Position numbers and translations under genes: made by a program
The notes under the pieces: generated by a model
What the model was told of the DNA's origin: nothing
The model's database searches: none
The model's input: only the letters and a program-made list of their open reading frames with translations
In this document: positions 1 through 8,207 of the stretch, one piece after another
Layout: each line of letters opens with the position of its first letter
Position numbering within the stretch: position 1 is the first letter of the stretch
From: Erysipelotrichaceae bacterium 66202529
GTDB taxonomy: Bacteria > Bacillota_I > Bacilli_A > Erysipelotrichales > Erysipelotrichaceae
Direction: 5' to 3'
DNA length: 64,000 bases
Assembly (NCBI GenBank): GCA_017161075.1
Contig: CP046174.1
Location: 744,001 to 808,000, forward strand

Positions 1-1361
1 TACAGGGATAAGAGCACCTGTGCATCCTCTGCCTCCTTCCATGTGCCGACCATTGCACCGTTCCCCTGTTTTTTCAGCTTCCAGCATACGCGATGATATT
101 GCTCGACAAAGCCAAAGCCCTTATACAAATCCCAGTTATAGGCCTGCAGCAGTACAAACGGTGCTTGCTCCTGAACCATATGCAATGCATACCGCATCAG
201 CATGCCCATATAGCCGCAGCCCTCATATTCCGGATTAGTGGCAACCCCTACAACAAATGGTACACGGACATCCTTTCCATCTAGGACGATTGTCATGGGA
301 CGAAGCTGCAGCATACAAATCAGCTCCTCCTCACTTACCAGCAGCAGACAATCCTCCTCATGATAGAGGCGCTCAAAATAAAACTGCGTGCTTTCTGCCG
401 TTTCCTCCTGAAACTGCTGTTCCCATAAGGCACGGATTTTCTCTGCCCAGGAAGCATCCGCCTGCTGTATGCGCAGTGTCTGGTGTGCACTTCCGAATTT
501 CTGAATTTTACATACCGGCTGCATATCTGTTTTTGCCTTGCGAAGCTTCGGCAGTCCCATATCATCCTCACGGTTGACATACACGATGTCCTCCTCCAGA
601 GTTTCAAGAAACAGCTTTAAAATCGCGATATACAATCCGCGGATTTCACGATTCGCTTTTTCCACATGAATCTGAATCATATCCTTTGATAGCCGGGATG
701 CGATGTTGAATGCCTCCAGCCTGCCATCGATATAAATACAGCCACCCTCAATCGGCAGCTCCTGCAAATGCTCCAGTAATACATGAATGCCGGTATCCTC
801 TGCGGATATGCTGTCATCCGCATCCTTGAGGGATTGCCAATAGCGCAGAAAAGCATACACATCCTCCCTGGTGCTTTCATCGAGCTTCCGGTACACAAAG
901 CGGCCTTCATACTGCTTTAAAAAGGCATGGAAATGATTTCTGCGCTTCTGCATCTTCTTGCCGGACAGGGTTTCCTGCTGTTTTCGGTCGTATACATAAT
1001 CTCTTGCGTCATAGCAGTCCCATACAAGAAATTCCATCGGATAGGAATCCATCAGCCAATTCTTAAATTCCTTAGTCATAGAATGAATTTCAAAGGCGAT
1101 GGCATGTTCCTGGGAATAGGATCGGATTGCATCAACGGCTTCATTGCGATGTTCTTTCCTGCAATAGGGCATCAGCCATACCGGTTCACGGCCTGGCATA
1201 CAGGTATAAGCGATGGCATAATTCGGGTGTGTTTCAAAATGGACTTCATACATGCTGGCCCACATCAGCATTGTCATCGTATTGGAATTGTATTCATGAT
1301 AATCGGCAAGTGCTGTATACGGCTGCAGCTCCTGCCAGTTTTCCAGTGTTAGTTTTTTCAT
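1..1361 (-). CDS. DUF2156 / GNAT two-domain protein (3' end cut by window edge)
   Basis: The frame is open from an ATG at 1361 to the first base, so the last codons lie outside. The N-terminal ~300 residues look like DUF2156, the phosphatidylglycerol lysyltransferase-type acyltransferase fold, with a Lys/Arg-rich segment (LSGKKMQKRRNHFHAFLKQY) typical of the family. The remainder looks like a GNAT acetyltransferase, with a VGVATNPEYEGCGYMGMLM acetyl-CoA loop. I infer an aminoacyl- or acyl-transferring enzyme of unknown acceptor. A GAGG element lies 4 nt before the start. The gene stands alone, divergent from the surface protein on its right. Domain assignment is fairly firm; substrate is unknown. 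Confidence 0.85.
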   Translation of the reverse strand, partial: MKKLTLENWQELQPYTALADYHEYNSNTMTMLMWASMYEVHFETHPNYAIAYTCMPGREPVWLMPYCRKEHRNEAVDAIRSYSQEHAIAFEIHSMTKEFKNWLMDSYPMEFLVWDCYDARDYVYDRKQQETLSGKKMQKRRNHFHAFLKQYEGRFVYRKLDESTREDVYAFLRYWQSLKDADDSISAEDTGIHVLLEHLQELPIEGGCIYIDGRLEAFNIASRLSKDMIQIHVEKANREIRGLYIAILKLFLETLEEDIVYVNREDDMGLPKLRKAKTDMQPVCKIQKFGSAHQTLRIQQADASWAEKIRALWEQQFQEETAESTQFYFERLYHEEDCLLLVSEEELICMLQLRPMTIVLDGKDVRVPFVVGVATNPEYEGCGYMGMLMRYALHMVQEQAPFVLLQAYNWDLYKGFGFVEQYHRVCWKLKKQGNGAMVGTWKEAEDAQVLLSL

Positions 1362-2043
1362 AGTACCTCGCTTTTCCTGTTCATTATAGGACCAGAACAT
1401 GAAATTTTCAAGATGTTTGCACAAGGAATCGTTACCTGTCCGTCTTACAGCGGGAAAGCCGCATGGCATCGTAACGAGGGCATCCATCTTCTTTTATGTT
1501 GAAGCGGATGTTTCAGGATATGCATGCAGCTGTGATTTATATCATATAAACGTGATATATGTGTGATAAAACATTCAAGATTTGTTCAAGAAAGAGCCTA
1601 CTGTATCGCTATTATTCTTTTAAACTATTATGATATATATATAGAATAATTCCAGGCAGTATTTCTACCTGTAAGCATTCACAGGACACTCTTGGATATT
1701 ATAATTCCTGATTGAGCAGAGAGGAGGAAGCTGTATAAGAGCCTTTTTTAAACAAGTGGCAGTTGGTGTGTTGCTGCGTACGAAGTCAATGCCTTATGGG
1801 AACGCTCCTATGTGGAAAACGAAAGAAGGGCTATGATACCAAGCAGGAAAACTGCTGCCGATACGCAGATCCAGCAGATGTGATTTCTGCAGGAAAGCTG
1901 CTGTACATGCTTATGGCCTCCGGCTTCAGTATGACAGCTTTATATAAAAAGAGCGTTAAGCAGACCATAGTGTCTTATGACGCTATACACAGATTTTAAA
2001 GTGATTGGAAAAGACAGAGCGAGCTGTCGGAAGGGATACGTAT
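1362..2043. other. intergenic region, no convincing gene
   Basis: About 680 bases lie between divergent genes. The first half is AT-rich with short palindromic runs (TATCATAT/ATGATATA types near 1530-1640) that could hold promoters for either side. A weak open frame at 1763-1999 starts at TTG, has no ribosome binding site and no recognisable motif, so I do not call it a gene. Confidence 0.5.
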
Positions 2044-3480
2044 ATGAAAAGAAAAATGTTAGAAAAAGCAGGTGCATCCTGTATGGCTCTGGCCATGCTG
2101 TTTATGCTGAATGGCGGCGTAAACATTCATGCGGAGGAAGAAACGGCTGAAGCATTGCTCACAGCACAGGAAAAAGCGGCTCCAGCAGCATCACTCGATA
2201 CGACAGGATTGAAGAATGCAGAAGCAACCTTACAGACAGCAGCGGATGGTAAGCTTACCCTGGTTGTCAAGGCGAAGAACGGATATTACTTTGCGGACAG
2301 TCCGGTTGCTCGTTGCGATTGTAATTATGTAAGCTTGTTAAGGAAAGGTGATAGTACCGATATGGTTTATAGCTATGATGTGTCTGTATATGGTGCTGTT
2401 ACCGATCCCTATACAATTACAGTGAAAGGGGAAGCTGCCGTACTGACTTCTTCCAAATTGATTCTGAATACGGATAATTTGAAGAATGCAACCGCCACAT
2501 TAGAGAAAAATGAAGGTATTACTCCACGGGACAATGTAATTCTTACGCTGAAAGCGGATGAGAAAACAGCATTTGAATCCACTCCGTATGCAATCATTGA
2601 TGGCGAAAAGCGCGATATGAGAGCGTTTGCCGATGAGAATACAATGTATACCCTCAGTATTATGAATATTCATAAGGACACAACGATTGAAATTTATGGT
2701 ACAGCAGCTTCTACTGAGCCCAAAGCAACGCTACAGAGTATTAAGGTTACCGGTTATGTAAATGAAGAAATTGCAAGCTACAGCACAATTTCGTTAGAAA
2801 ACGCGGCATTTCATAAGATTGCGAAAGGTAGCGATATTTCCTCCTGGTTTTTCTCTTTACCGAAAGGAATGCGGGTTATAGCTGCTGACGAGATCAAGGA
2901 AGGCAACACAAGTATACAAGTAAAATTCTGTGGAAAACCGACAGAAACCAGCAATGCGATTATTGATATCACCATTGAAGAACAATATATCACCAAGTCC
3001 AATGGCGGTATTCTGAAGGTTGACTCTACCGGCAGTACATGGCTTATCCAAGCCAGAAATAAAACACCAAAGATAACGAAAGGGAATCAGACCTATATCG
3101 CAGGCAGCAATAAGCCTCTTGAGCTAATCTGCTCCGGTGAACTCAGAGATCTTCATGCTATATTTATCAATGGCAGTGCAATCAGCAGTGATTCCTATAC
3201 GCTGACATCCGGGAGCACAGTGCTAACCCTGAAACCGGAGTATCTGGATACATTGAAAAAGGGCAGCTATACCGTTCGTTTTGTTTATGAAGACGGGCAG
3301 TATGCGGAAACTAGGTTTACCGTAAGTGGTAAAAAGCAGGAAGCAATCGTGCAAGCAAATCAAACAGAAGCACCGAATACAGCGGATGCGACCTCCACAG
3401 GAGCAGCAATCTTGCTATTTCTGTTCTCAGGAGCTGTCTTATGTCTAACAGGAAGAAAACGTATATTGTATAAAAAATAA
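2044..3480 (+). CDS. secreted surface protein with APNTAD sorting-like C-terminus
   Basis: A 478-residue exported protein. Residues 1-31 form a signal peptide (MKRK, a hydrophobic core, cleavage near IHA-EEE). Two related blocks of about 90 residues begin near L51 and L141, both opening with L(D/N)T-x2-LKNA-x-ATL. A third β-rich domain and a final Ig-like domain (SSDSYTL, VLTLKPEYL) follow. The C-terminus reads TEAPNTADATSTG, then a hydrophobic segment and the tail RKRILYKK, the layout of a sortase signal but with APNTA where LPXTG is usual. The start at 2044 fits a GGAAGGGAT element 8 nt upstream; an in-frame TTG at 2005 is less likely. Adhesion or wall display is inferred. Confidence 0.85.
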   Translation: MKRKMLEKAGASCMALAMLFMLNGGVNIHAEEETAEALLTAQEKAAPAASLDTTGLKNAEATLQTAADGKLTLVVKAKNGYYFADSPVARCDCNYVSLLRKGDSTDMVYSYDVSVYGAVTDPYTITVKGEAAVLTSSKLILNTDNLKNATATLEKNEGITPRDNVILTLKADEKTAFESTPYAIIDGEKRDMRAFADENTMYTLSIMNIHKDTTIEIYGTAASTEPKATLQSIKVTGYVNEEIASYSTISLENAAFHKIAKGSDISSWFFSLPKGMRVIAADEIKEGNTSIQVKFCGKPTETSNAIIDITIEEQYITKSNGGILKVDSTGSTWLIQARNKTPKITKGNQTYIAGSNKPLELICSGELRDLHAIFINGSAISSDSYTLTSGSTVLTLKPEYLDTLKKGSYTVRFVYEDGQYAETRFTVSGKKQEAIVQANQTEAPNTADATSTGAAILLFLFSGAVLCLTGRKRILYKK

Positions 3481-3687
3481 TACGTTAATTGCTGAGCTAT
3501 AGAAGCATATAATCACAGACTTAATAGAAAAGAGCGTATATTACGATATGCCAGTCGGATATATTCAATGATTATGTGTTGTCAGCGGAAACAATCTGCA
3601 TTTATGTATGAAAGTGATAAGCAGATTGTTAGGTTTTATTCACTATTCAAGAAACAGGTATTTTTGATATATGCATTTATTAGACTT

Positions 3688-3725
3688 AAAAAGCTGAATC
3701 CTCATATTACGGGATGCAGCTTTTT
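3688..3725 (-). terminator. hairpin terminator for the Rpn-type gene
   Basis: Arms AAAAAGCTG (3688-3696) and CAGCTTTTT (3717-3725), with an additional ATCC/GGAT pairing inside. It lies just after the stop of the minus-strand gene, and its arms supply a T run on either strand, so it may work bidirectionally. Confidence 0.6.
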
Positions 3726-3735
3726 CATTATTCTA

Positions 3736-4781
3736 TTATTTTGCTTCTGTATTTGCAATCTTATTTTTCAAAGCTTCATAGGTATCACATTCCAGAACCT
3801 TGATGACAGCTTCATCGATTTGTTGCTCATTCAATGCTTCCACCCAGTCATCATCAACACCATACTTATGTAATACAAGTGACTTTAATAAGGTCTTTCC
3901 TTTTTTTTCCTGACCTTCCTCAAAGCCTTTTTCAATGCCTTTTTCAAAGCCTTTTTCCATTCCTCTTACTATTCCTTTTTCTAACCCTTCTTCCATTCCT
4001 TTTACCATTCCTTGCTGAAAGCCTTTTTCCAATCCTATTTTTCTGGCTTCTGCAGTCTGCTCCCGCAGATTTGCCTGGACTGCTCGCTCAGCAAATTCCA
4101 CTGATTCCGCCCAGCTGAACAGTTGTCCATCCTCTCTCATTTCATTATATTTTGCCATCGCTACATCCACCATCCTTCTCTTCATCTTTAGTATAGCATC
4201 ATCCGGATTATATGCAAGCACATAACAAAAGGTCTCAAATTCTGTCAGCTTCTCTATTCCTCCAGCCTCCTTTATGCGCTGCTCGATCATCGGTAGAAAC
4301 ACGATTGCACGATTCAGTGTACCATGTGGCTCCTCCTGATTGTCCTCATCTCTTACCTTGTAGTGGCGTATCATTCGTTTGCCATCCTTCGGCTTACAGT
4401 TCATGAAGATGATCTGATAGAACGGCTTCAGCTTTGTGTAATCATCCCCCTTCTTCAGCTGTCTTTCCGCCAGGCGGTAGCCATACTGCTGGAAGCGCAG
4501 CTGTTCATCCTCCGTGTACCCGGATACCTGCATTTCCAAATTGAAGAAATGACCATCCTCATCCTCCAGTACCACATCCAGGATCGCCCGCTTACCGAAA
4601 AAAGTTTCCGGCAACAGCTCCGGATTCAGCACCCTTGTCCTTTGTACCTTCAGCTTGTAGATCTCCTCGATGATCCTGCTTCTCAGCATCGCAGAGCCTG
4701 CGTCCTCACCAATCAGCATGTACTTGAAAAAACATCATTGTGGAAGGGGATCGGATATTCCCTATCCTTCACTTTCGTCAT
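3736..4781 (-). pseudogene. Rpn family PD-(D/E)XK nuclease/transposase, frameshifted near its 5' end
   Basis: A perfect AAAGGAGG and an ATG at 4781 open a frame reading MTKVKDREYPIPFHNDVF that then stops. The rest of the protein (327 codons from an internal ATG at 4719) continues in another frame as the usual Rpn sequence MLIGEDAGS. One extra T in the run complementary to A6 at 4727-4732 would join them as HNDVFFKYMLIGEDAGS, the normal family start. Visible features are the PD-(D/E)XK core (AILDVVLEDEDGHFFNLEMQ) and a C-terminal array of KG/EG heptad-like repeats (residues ~235-275 of the long frame). Rpn proteins promote recA-independent recombination. Mutation, sequencing error and slippage are all possible. 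Confidence 0.85.
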
Positions 4782-5210
4782 TTACAGTTTCCTCCTTTGT
4801 CTTTATATATATCTATACGAAGGAAATCTGCAAAACTCCTAAATTTTTTCAAAAAAAGTTACTTTTTTTCTTAAATATGCCTGTATGAACTGTTTTTCTC
4901 TCATTTTTACATACTAACGCTATAAGAAGTTATCAAAATGAATGCATACAGGGATTGGATCTGCCAGCCTCATATTAACTGGAATATTCAATAATACAAC
5001 GAGTGGGGACATGGTTTAGCTTTTGAAATACCAAACGCTGGTATTCCTGCATTTTGTTTAAGACTTCTAATTATGCTTTCAGGTGTAGGACTGCTTTTAA
5101 GAGGCAGTAAGTAAATCCTCTATAATGAAACAGCTCAGGAACAGACTCAAAACAGACCATACTGCTCTGTTTATTCACAGTGAAAAATACCTGAAGGAAA
5201 TGCATATAAA
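4782..5210. other. intergenic region, nothing recognised
   Basis: An AT-rich spacer of about 430 bases between the Rpn-type gene and the VOC enzyme gene. No gene-like frame, RNA fold or repeat was seen apart from homopolymeric A/T runs near 4845-4880. Confidence 0.5.
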
Positions 5211-5234
5211 AAAACACCTGCAAGCAGATGTTTT
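5211..5234 (-). terminator. rho-independent terminator after the VOC gene
   Basis: AAAACACCTGC and GCAGATGTTTT form a tight hairpin; on the minus strand it is followed by a T run (complement of the A run 5208-5214). Confidence 0.65.
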
Positions 5235-5249
5235 CCGTATGCAGTGAGA

Positions 5250-5615
5250 TTATGCCGGGACGATTTCCAGCCAGTAGTCATCTGGATCGTTGATAAAATA
5301 GATTCCCATCTCCTTATTCTCAAAGCAGATGCATCCCATATCCTCATGTAGCTTATGCGCTGCTTCAAAATCATCACTCGCAAATGCGATATGACTTTCA
5401 TTTTCTCCCAGCTCATAGGGCTGCGGGTGATCCTTCAGCCAGGTCAGCTCAATCTGAAAGCTGCCTGTAGCATCCTGCAGATAACATAATGTAAAGCTTC
5501 CGTCCTCTGCCTCCAGCTTTCTGGCAACCGTAAGTCCTAGCGCCTGTTCATAAAAGGCAATACTTCTTTCTAAATCTGTAACATTGATATTACAGTGTAC
5601 AATGCGAAATGCCAT
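5250..5615 (-). CDS. VOC family (glyoxalase I-like) metalloenzyme
   Basis: A 121-residue βαβββ protein of the vicinal oxygen chelate superfamily, close to lactoylglutathione lyases. All four metal ligands of the glyoxalase fold are in place: H7 (RIVHCNI), E56 (FQIELTW), H75 (ESHIAF) and E117 (YWLEIVPA). I start at the ATG at 5615, since GGAGGT sits 6-7 nt upstream; an in-frame GTG at 5624 lies inside that ribosome binding site. It is a single gene with its own terminator, upstream of the PBP gene's end. Methylglyoxal detoxification is the likely role, but VOC proteins of this size also include resistance and dioxygenase enzymes. Confidence 0.85.
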   Translation of the reverse strand: MAFRIVHCNINVTDLERSIAFYEQALGLTVARKLEAEDGSFTLCYLQDATGSFQIELTWLKDHPQPYELGENESHIAFASDDFEAAHKLHEDMGCICFENKEMGIYFINDPDDYWLEIVPA

Positions 5616-5685
5616 AGCTTCCACCTCCGTTTACAATGGTATTATAGCGTGAAGCAATGTATTTGAACAGATAGAAAAAGAAAAA

Positions 5686-5704
5686 GAAGGGAGTACGTCC
5701 CTTC
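5686..5704 (-). terminator. rho-independent terminator after the PBP gene
   Basis: GAAGGGA (5686-5692), a five-base loop, then TCCCTTC (5698-5704). On the minus strand it is followed by CTTTTTCTTTTTC. Confidence 0.75.
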
Positions 5705-5709
5705 CTGTG

Positions 5710-7674
5710 TTATTTTACATTATTTAGGATATGCTGCACCTTTGGAATGACATAATGACTTTCACCGATATCCTTGGTATCATCGATCATAACTGTAACT
5801 GCAATCTTATCATTCACTGCACTCAGCCAACCGATTTCCTGCTTTCCGTCATTTACCTGTGCCGTTCCGGTTTTTCCTGCGGCATTTGTTGGATTGTCAC
5901 CATAGCCTGACATGGCGGCCTGCAAATCTGTAAACACTGTTTTCGCAGTATCCGCACGGTATGCATTCTTCACCATGGTTTTTGCTTTTCCATCCTCATA
6001 CACCAGATATGGCTGGAGTATGCTTCCATCGTTAACATAAGCAGTATACAGGCTGGTTAAATGAATAGGGGAAATCAGCAGATCTCCCTGACCATAGCCG
6101 GTGGCCGCCAGCTTCTGCGCATTTTCCAGCTCCTCACCATACGTTGACTTAGCAATCGTAAACGGGAAATCCAGTTGCTTACCAAATCCGATTTTATCCA
6201 GATAGCTTGTAAAGGTTTCCGTACCAATCTTATCCGCAACCTGTGCAAAGAAAATGTTATCGGAATAAATATAGGCATTTTTCAGATTACTCGGCTCGGA
6301 ATAGGACTGTGTCGTAGTCACATAATTTTTACCCCAGCTGCTATCCTTCTGCCATTTGTCTGTTTTATCGAAGGTGGTTTCTGACGTAATCGTTTTGGAA
6401 TCCAGTGCGATAGCTCCGGTGATTGCTTTAAAGGTGGAGCCAGGGCAATAGGTGGAAACAAAACGATTCAGCAGCGGCTTCTGCTTGTTATTATTCAAAG
6501 AATCCCACGTCTTGGTATCCATACCCATAGCGAAATCATTCGGATCATAAGCAGGCATACTGACCATGGCAAGCATCTCACCGGTATGGGAATTCATAAC
6601 AACAGCACTGCCGGCATCGTTTTTCACCTCTTCATAGGCAGCTTTTTGCGCATCAATATCAATAGTCGTACGGATATCCTGTCCATCCTTTGCCTTTTGC
6701 TCGGCAACGGTATCCTTCAGATCTCCGTTTTCATCCACAATGATGACCTTGCAGCCGCTGACTGCCTTCAGCTTGCTTTCATATATGCTCTCCAATCCGC
6801 TTTTTCCAATGATACTTGTAGTAGTATAGCCTTCATTTTTATGCTTTTCCAAATCCTCGGCTGTGACATTCTGCACATAACCGGTAAGGTGGGCAGTCAT
6901 TTCTCCATATGGATACACACGTCCTGTGGCCTCCTGTACAGATACACCTTCAATATTACGCAGAGCCTCTATAATATCCGCACGCTTCTGTTTCGTAATG
7001 GTTTTCACCGGAACAAACATATCGTCCTGTACCCAAGAAGCGGAAAGTGCTTTTTTCACACTGTCCTCAGAAATTGCAAGTTCCTTTGCCAGGGCAGTGA
7101 TGCTGTCTTTCTCATTTTTCATAGAGCCGGCAATTAGACCGACCTGGTAGACACTTCCCTGCTCAGCAAGTGCGTTTCCGTTACGATCCAGAATAGAGCC
7201 TCTTGTTCCCTCGGTAATGGAAACATTGACCTTATCACTGTCAGTCAGCTGTGGAAAAATCTGTGTGCTGTCCCATGCGATGCGGTAATCTTTATCCTCC
7301 TTGACAATCGTCGCTTTATTGTCGAAGGAGATATCTCCCGCCGCACTTTTCATACGCATATGATAGCTGATTTCCGTTCCGGCATCGACATCCTTACTGT
7401 CTTTGATTTCCATATTGAAATCCGTCGCATCGATACCCTCATAAATATTCTTATTGCGCTTTACAAAATCATCCTCGTTCCATTTCTTCTTTGCATCTGA
7501 GCTGATCAGAGAATACATCTCCTTGTAATTTCCTTTTTTCAGCAGATCAGTATACTCATTTAATACAGACTCCGGCTTTGATCCGCCGCGCAGCAGCAGA
7601 AAAGCTACAACAGCAATCACAGCAACAGCCGCAACTACACCTCCAATGATCCATGGTTTCTTTTTATCTGTCAT
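5710..7674 (-). CDS. class B penicillin-binding protein with MecA-type N-terminal domain
   Basis: A 654-residue membrane-anchored D,D-transpeptidase that cross-links peptidoglycan outside the cell. One transmembrane helix (residues ~8-28), then an NTF2-like MecA_N domain (~30-150), a dimerisation region (TRGSILDRNG) and the transpeptidase domain (~340-650). Active-site motifs are intact: S413-TFK416, S471-D-N and K601-T-G. The ATG at 7674 is chosen because GAGGAGGTG lies 5 nt upstream; an upstream in-frame GTG (7713) lacks one. MecA_N-bearing PBPs include B. subtilis PBP3 and staphylococcal PBP2a, some with low β-lactam affinity, but affinity cannot be read here. It is monocistronic with a terminator. 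Confidence 0.92.
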   Translation of the reverse strand: MTDKKKPWIIGGVVAAVAVIAVVAFLLLRGGSKPESVLNEYTDLLKKGNYKEMYSLISSDAKKKWNEDDFVKRNKNIYEGIDATDFNMEIKDSKDVDAGTEISYHMRMKSAAGDISFDNKATIVKEDKDYRIAWDSTQIFPQLTDSDKVNVSITEGTRGSILDRNGNALAEQGSVYQVGLIAGSMKNEKDSITALAKELAISEDSVKKALSASWVQDDMFVPVKTITKQKRADIIEALRNIEGVSVQEATGRVYPYGEMTAHLTGYVQNVTAEDLEKHKNEGYTTTSIIGKSGLESIYESKLKAVSGCKVIIVDENGDLKDTVAEQKAKDGQDIRTTIDIDAQKAAYEEVKNDAGSAVVMNSHTGEMLAMVSMPAYDPNDFAMGMDTKTWDSLNNNKQKPLLNRFVSTYCPGSTFKAITGAIALDSKTITSETTFDKTDKWQKDSSWGKNYVTTTQSYSEPSNLKNAYIYSDNIFFAQVADKIGTETFTSYLDKIGFGKQLDFPFTIAKSTYGEELENAQKLAATGYGQGDLLISPIHLTSLYTAYVNDGSILQPYLVYEDGKAKTMVKNAYRADTAKTVFTDLQAAMSGYGDNPTNAAGKTGTAQVNDGKQEIGWLSAVNDKIAVTVMIDDTKDIGESHYVIPKVQHILNNVK

Positions 7675-8207
7675 AAGGCACCTCCTCATTTCTGCTCTTA
7701 TTTTAACACGCACAGGTAAGCATTTCCATGCTGGTTGTTAACTTTAGAAAAAAACATTTCTGTATTTTATGAAACGATACCGGAAAACAGATACAGCATA
7801 AGCTGCATTGCGGTTTCCATTCGGAGGTAAACGGTTCAGGCAAATGGGCAGTAATACTACCTGAAAACTTGTCATGAAACGGTAAAAGCATGCTTCACAG
7901 TACCTGAAAAAGTAGAGAGGAACAGACATTCATAAGGTAAAGCATAACAACTGCATCGGCTATACAACAAGGATGAATGCCGCATCGTTTTACTTTCACT
8001 GTATATCCTACTGCTTATTGGGGCTTATGTGATATGGAATGTAACTATTGGCGATATTGCATACCATATCAATGATTGATCAGTTTCAGCAGCATGAATA
8101 TAGAAAACAGACTTCCTTCCAGTATATGGCTGTTTTTTCAGTTTTAGTTTTGTTTTGCCAGTTTTTTGTTGTACAATGGTAGAAGAAGCGTAAAGGTGGT
8201 GACGTCT
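7675..8207. other. intergenic region between divergent genes
   Basis: About 530 bases. A TACAAT at 8172-8177 could be the -10 element for the cyclic-di-GMP gene. I see no gene, RNA or repeat. Confidence 0.45.

Noticed and set aside
335..910. Two minus-strand frames (335-607 and 677-910)
   Set aside because: They are out-of-frame shadows inside the long DUF2156/GNAT coding frame that runs off the left edge.
3900..4060. Periodic repeats near 3900-4060 as a CRISPR or tandem DNA repeat
   Set aside because: The periodicity comes from the KG/EG heptad-like protein repeats at the C-terminus of the Rpn gene; there are no spacers.
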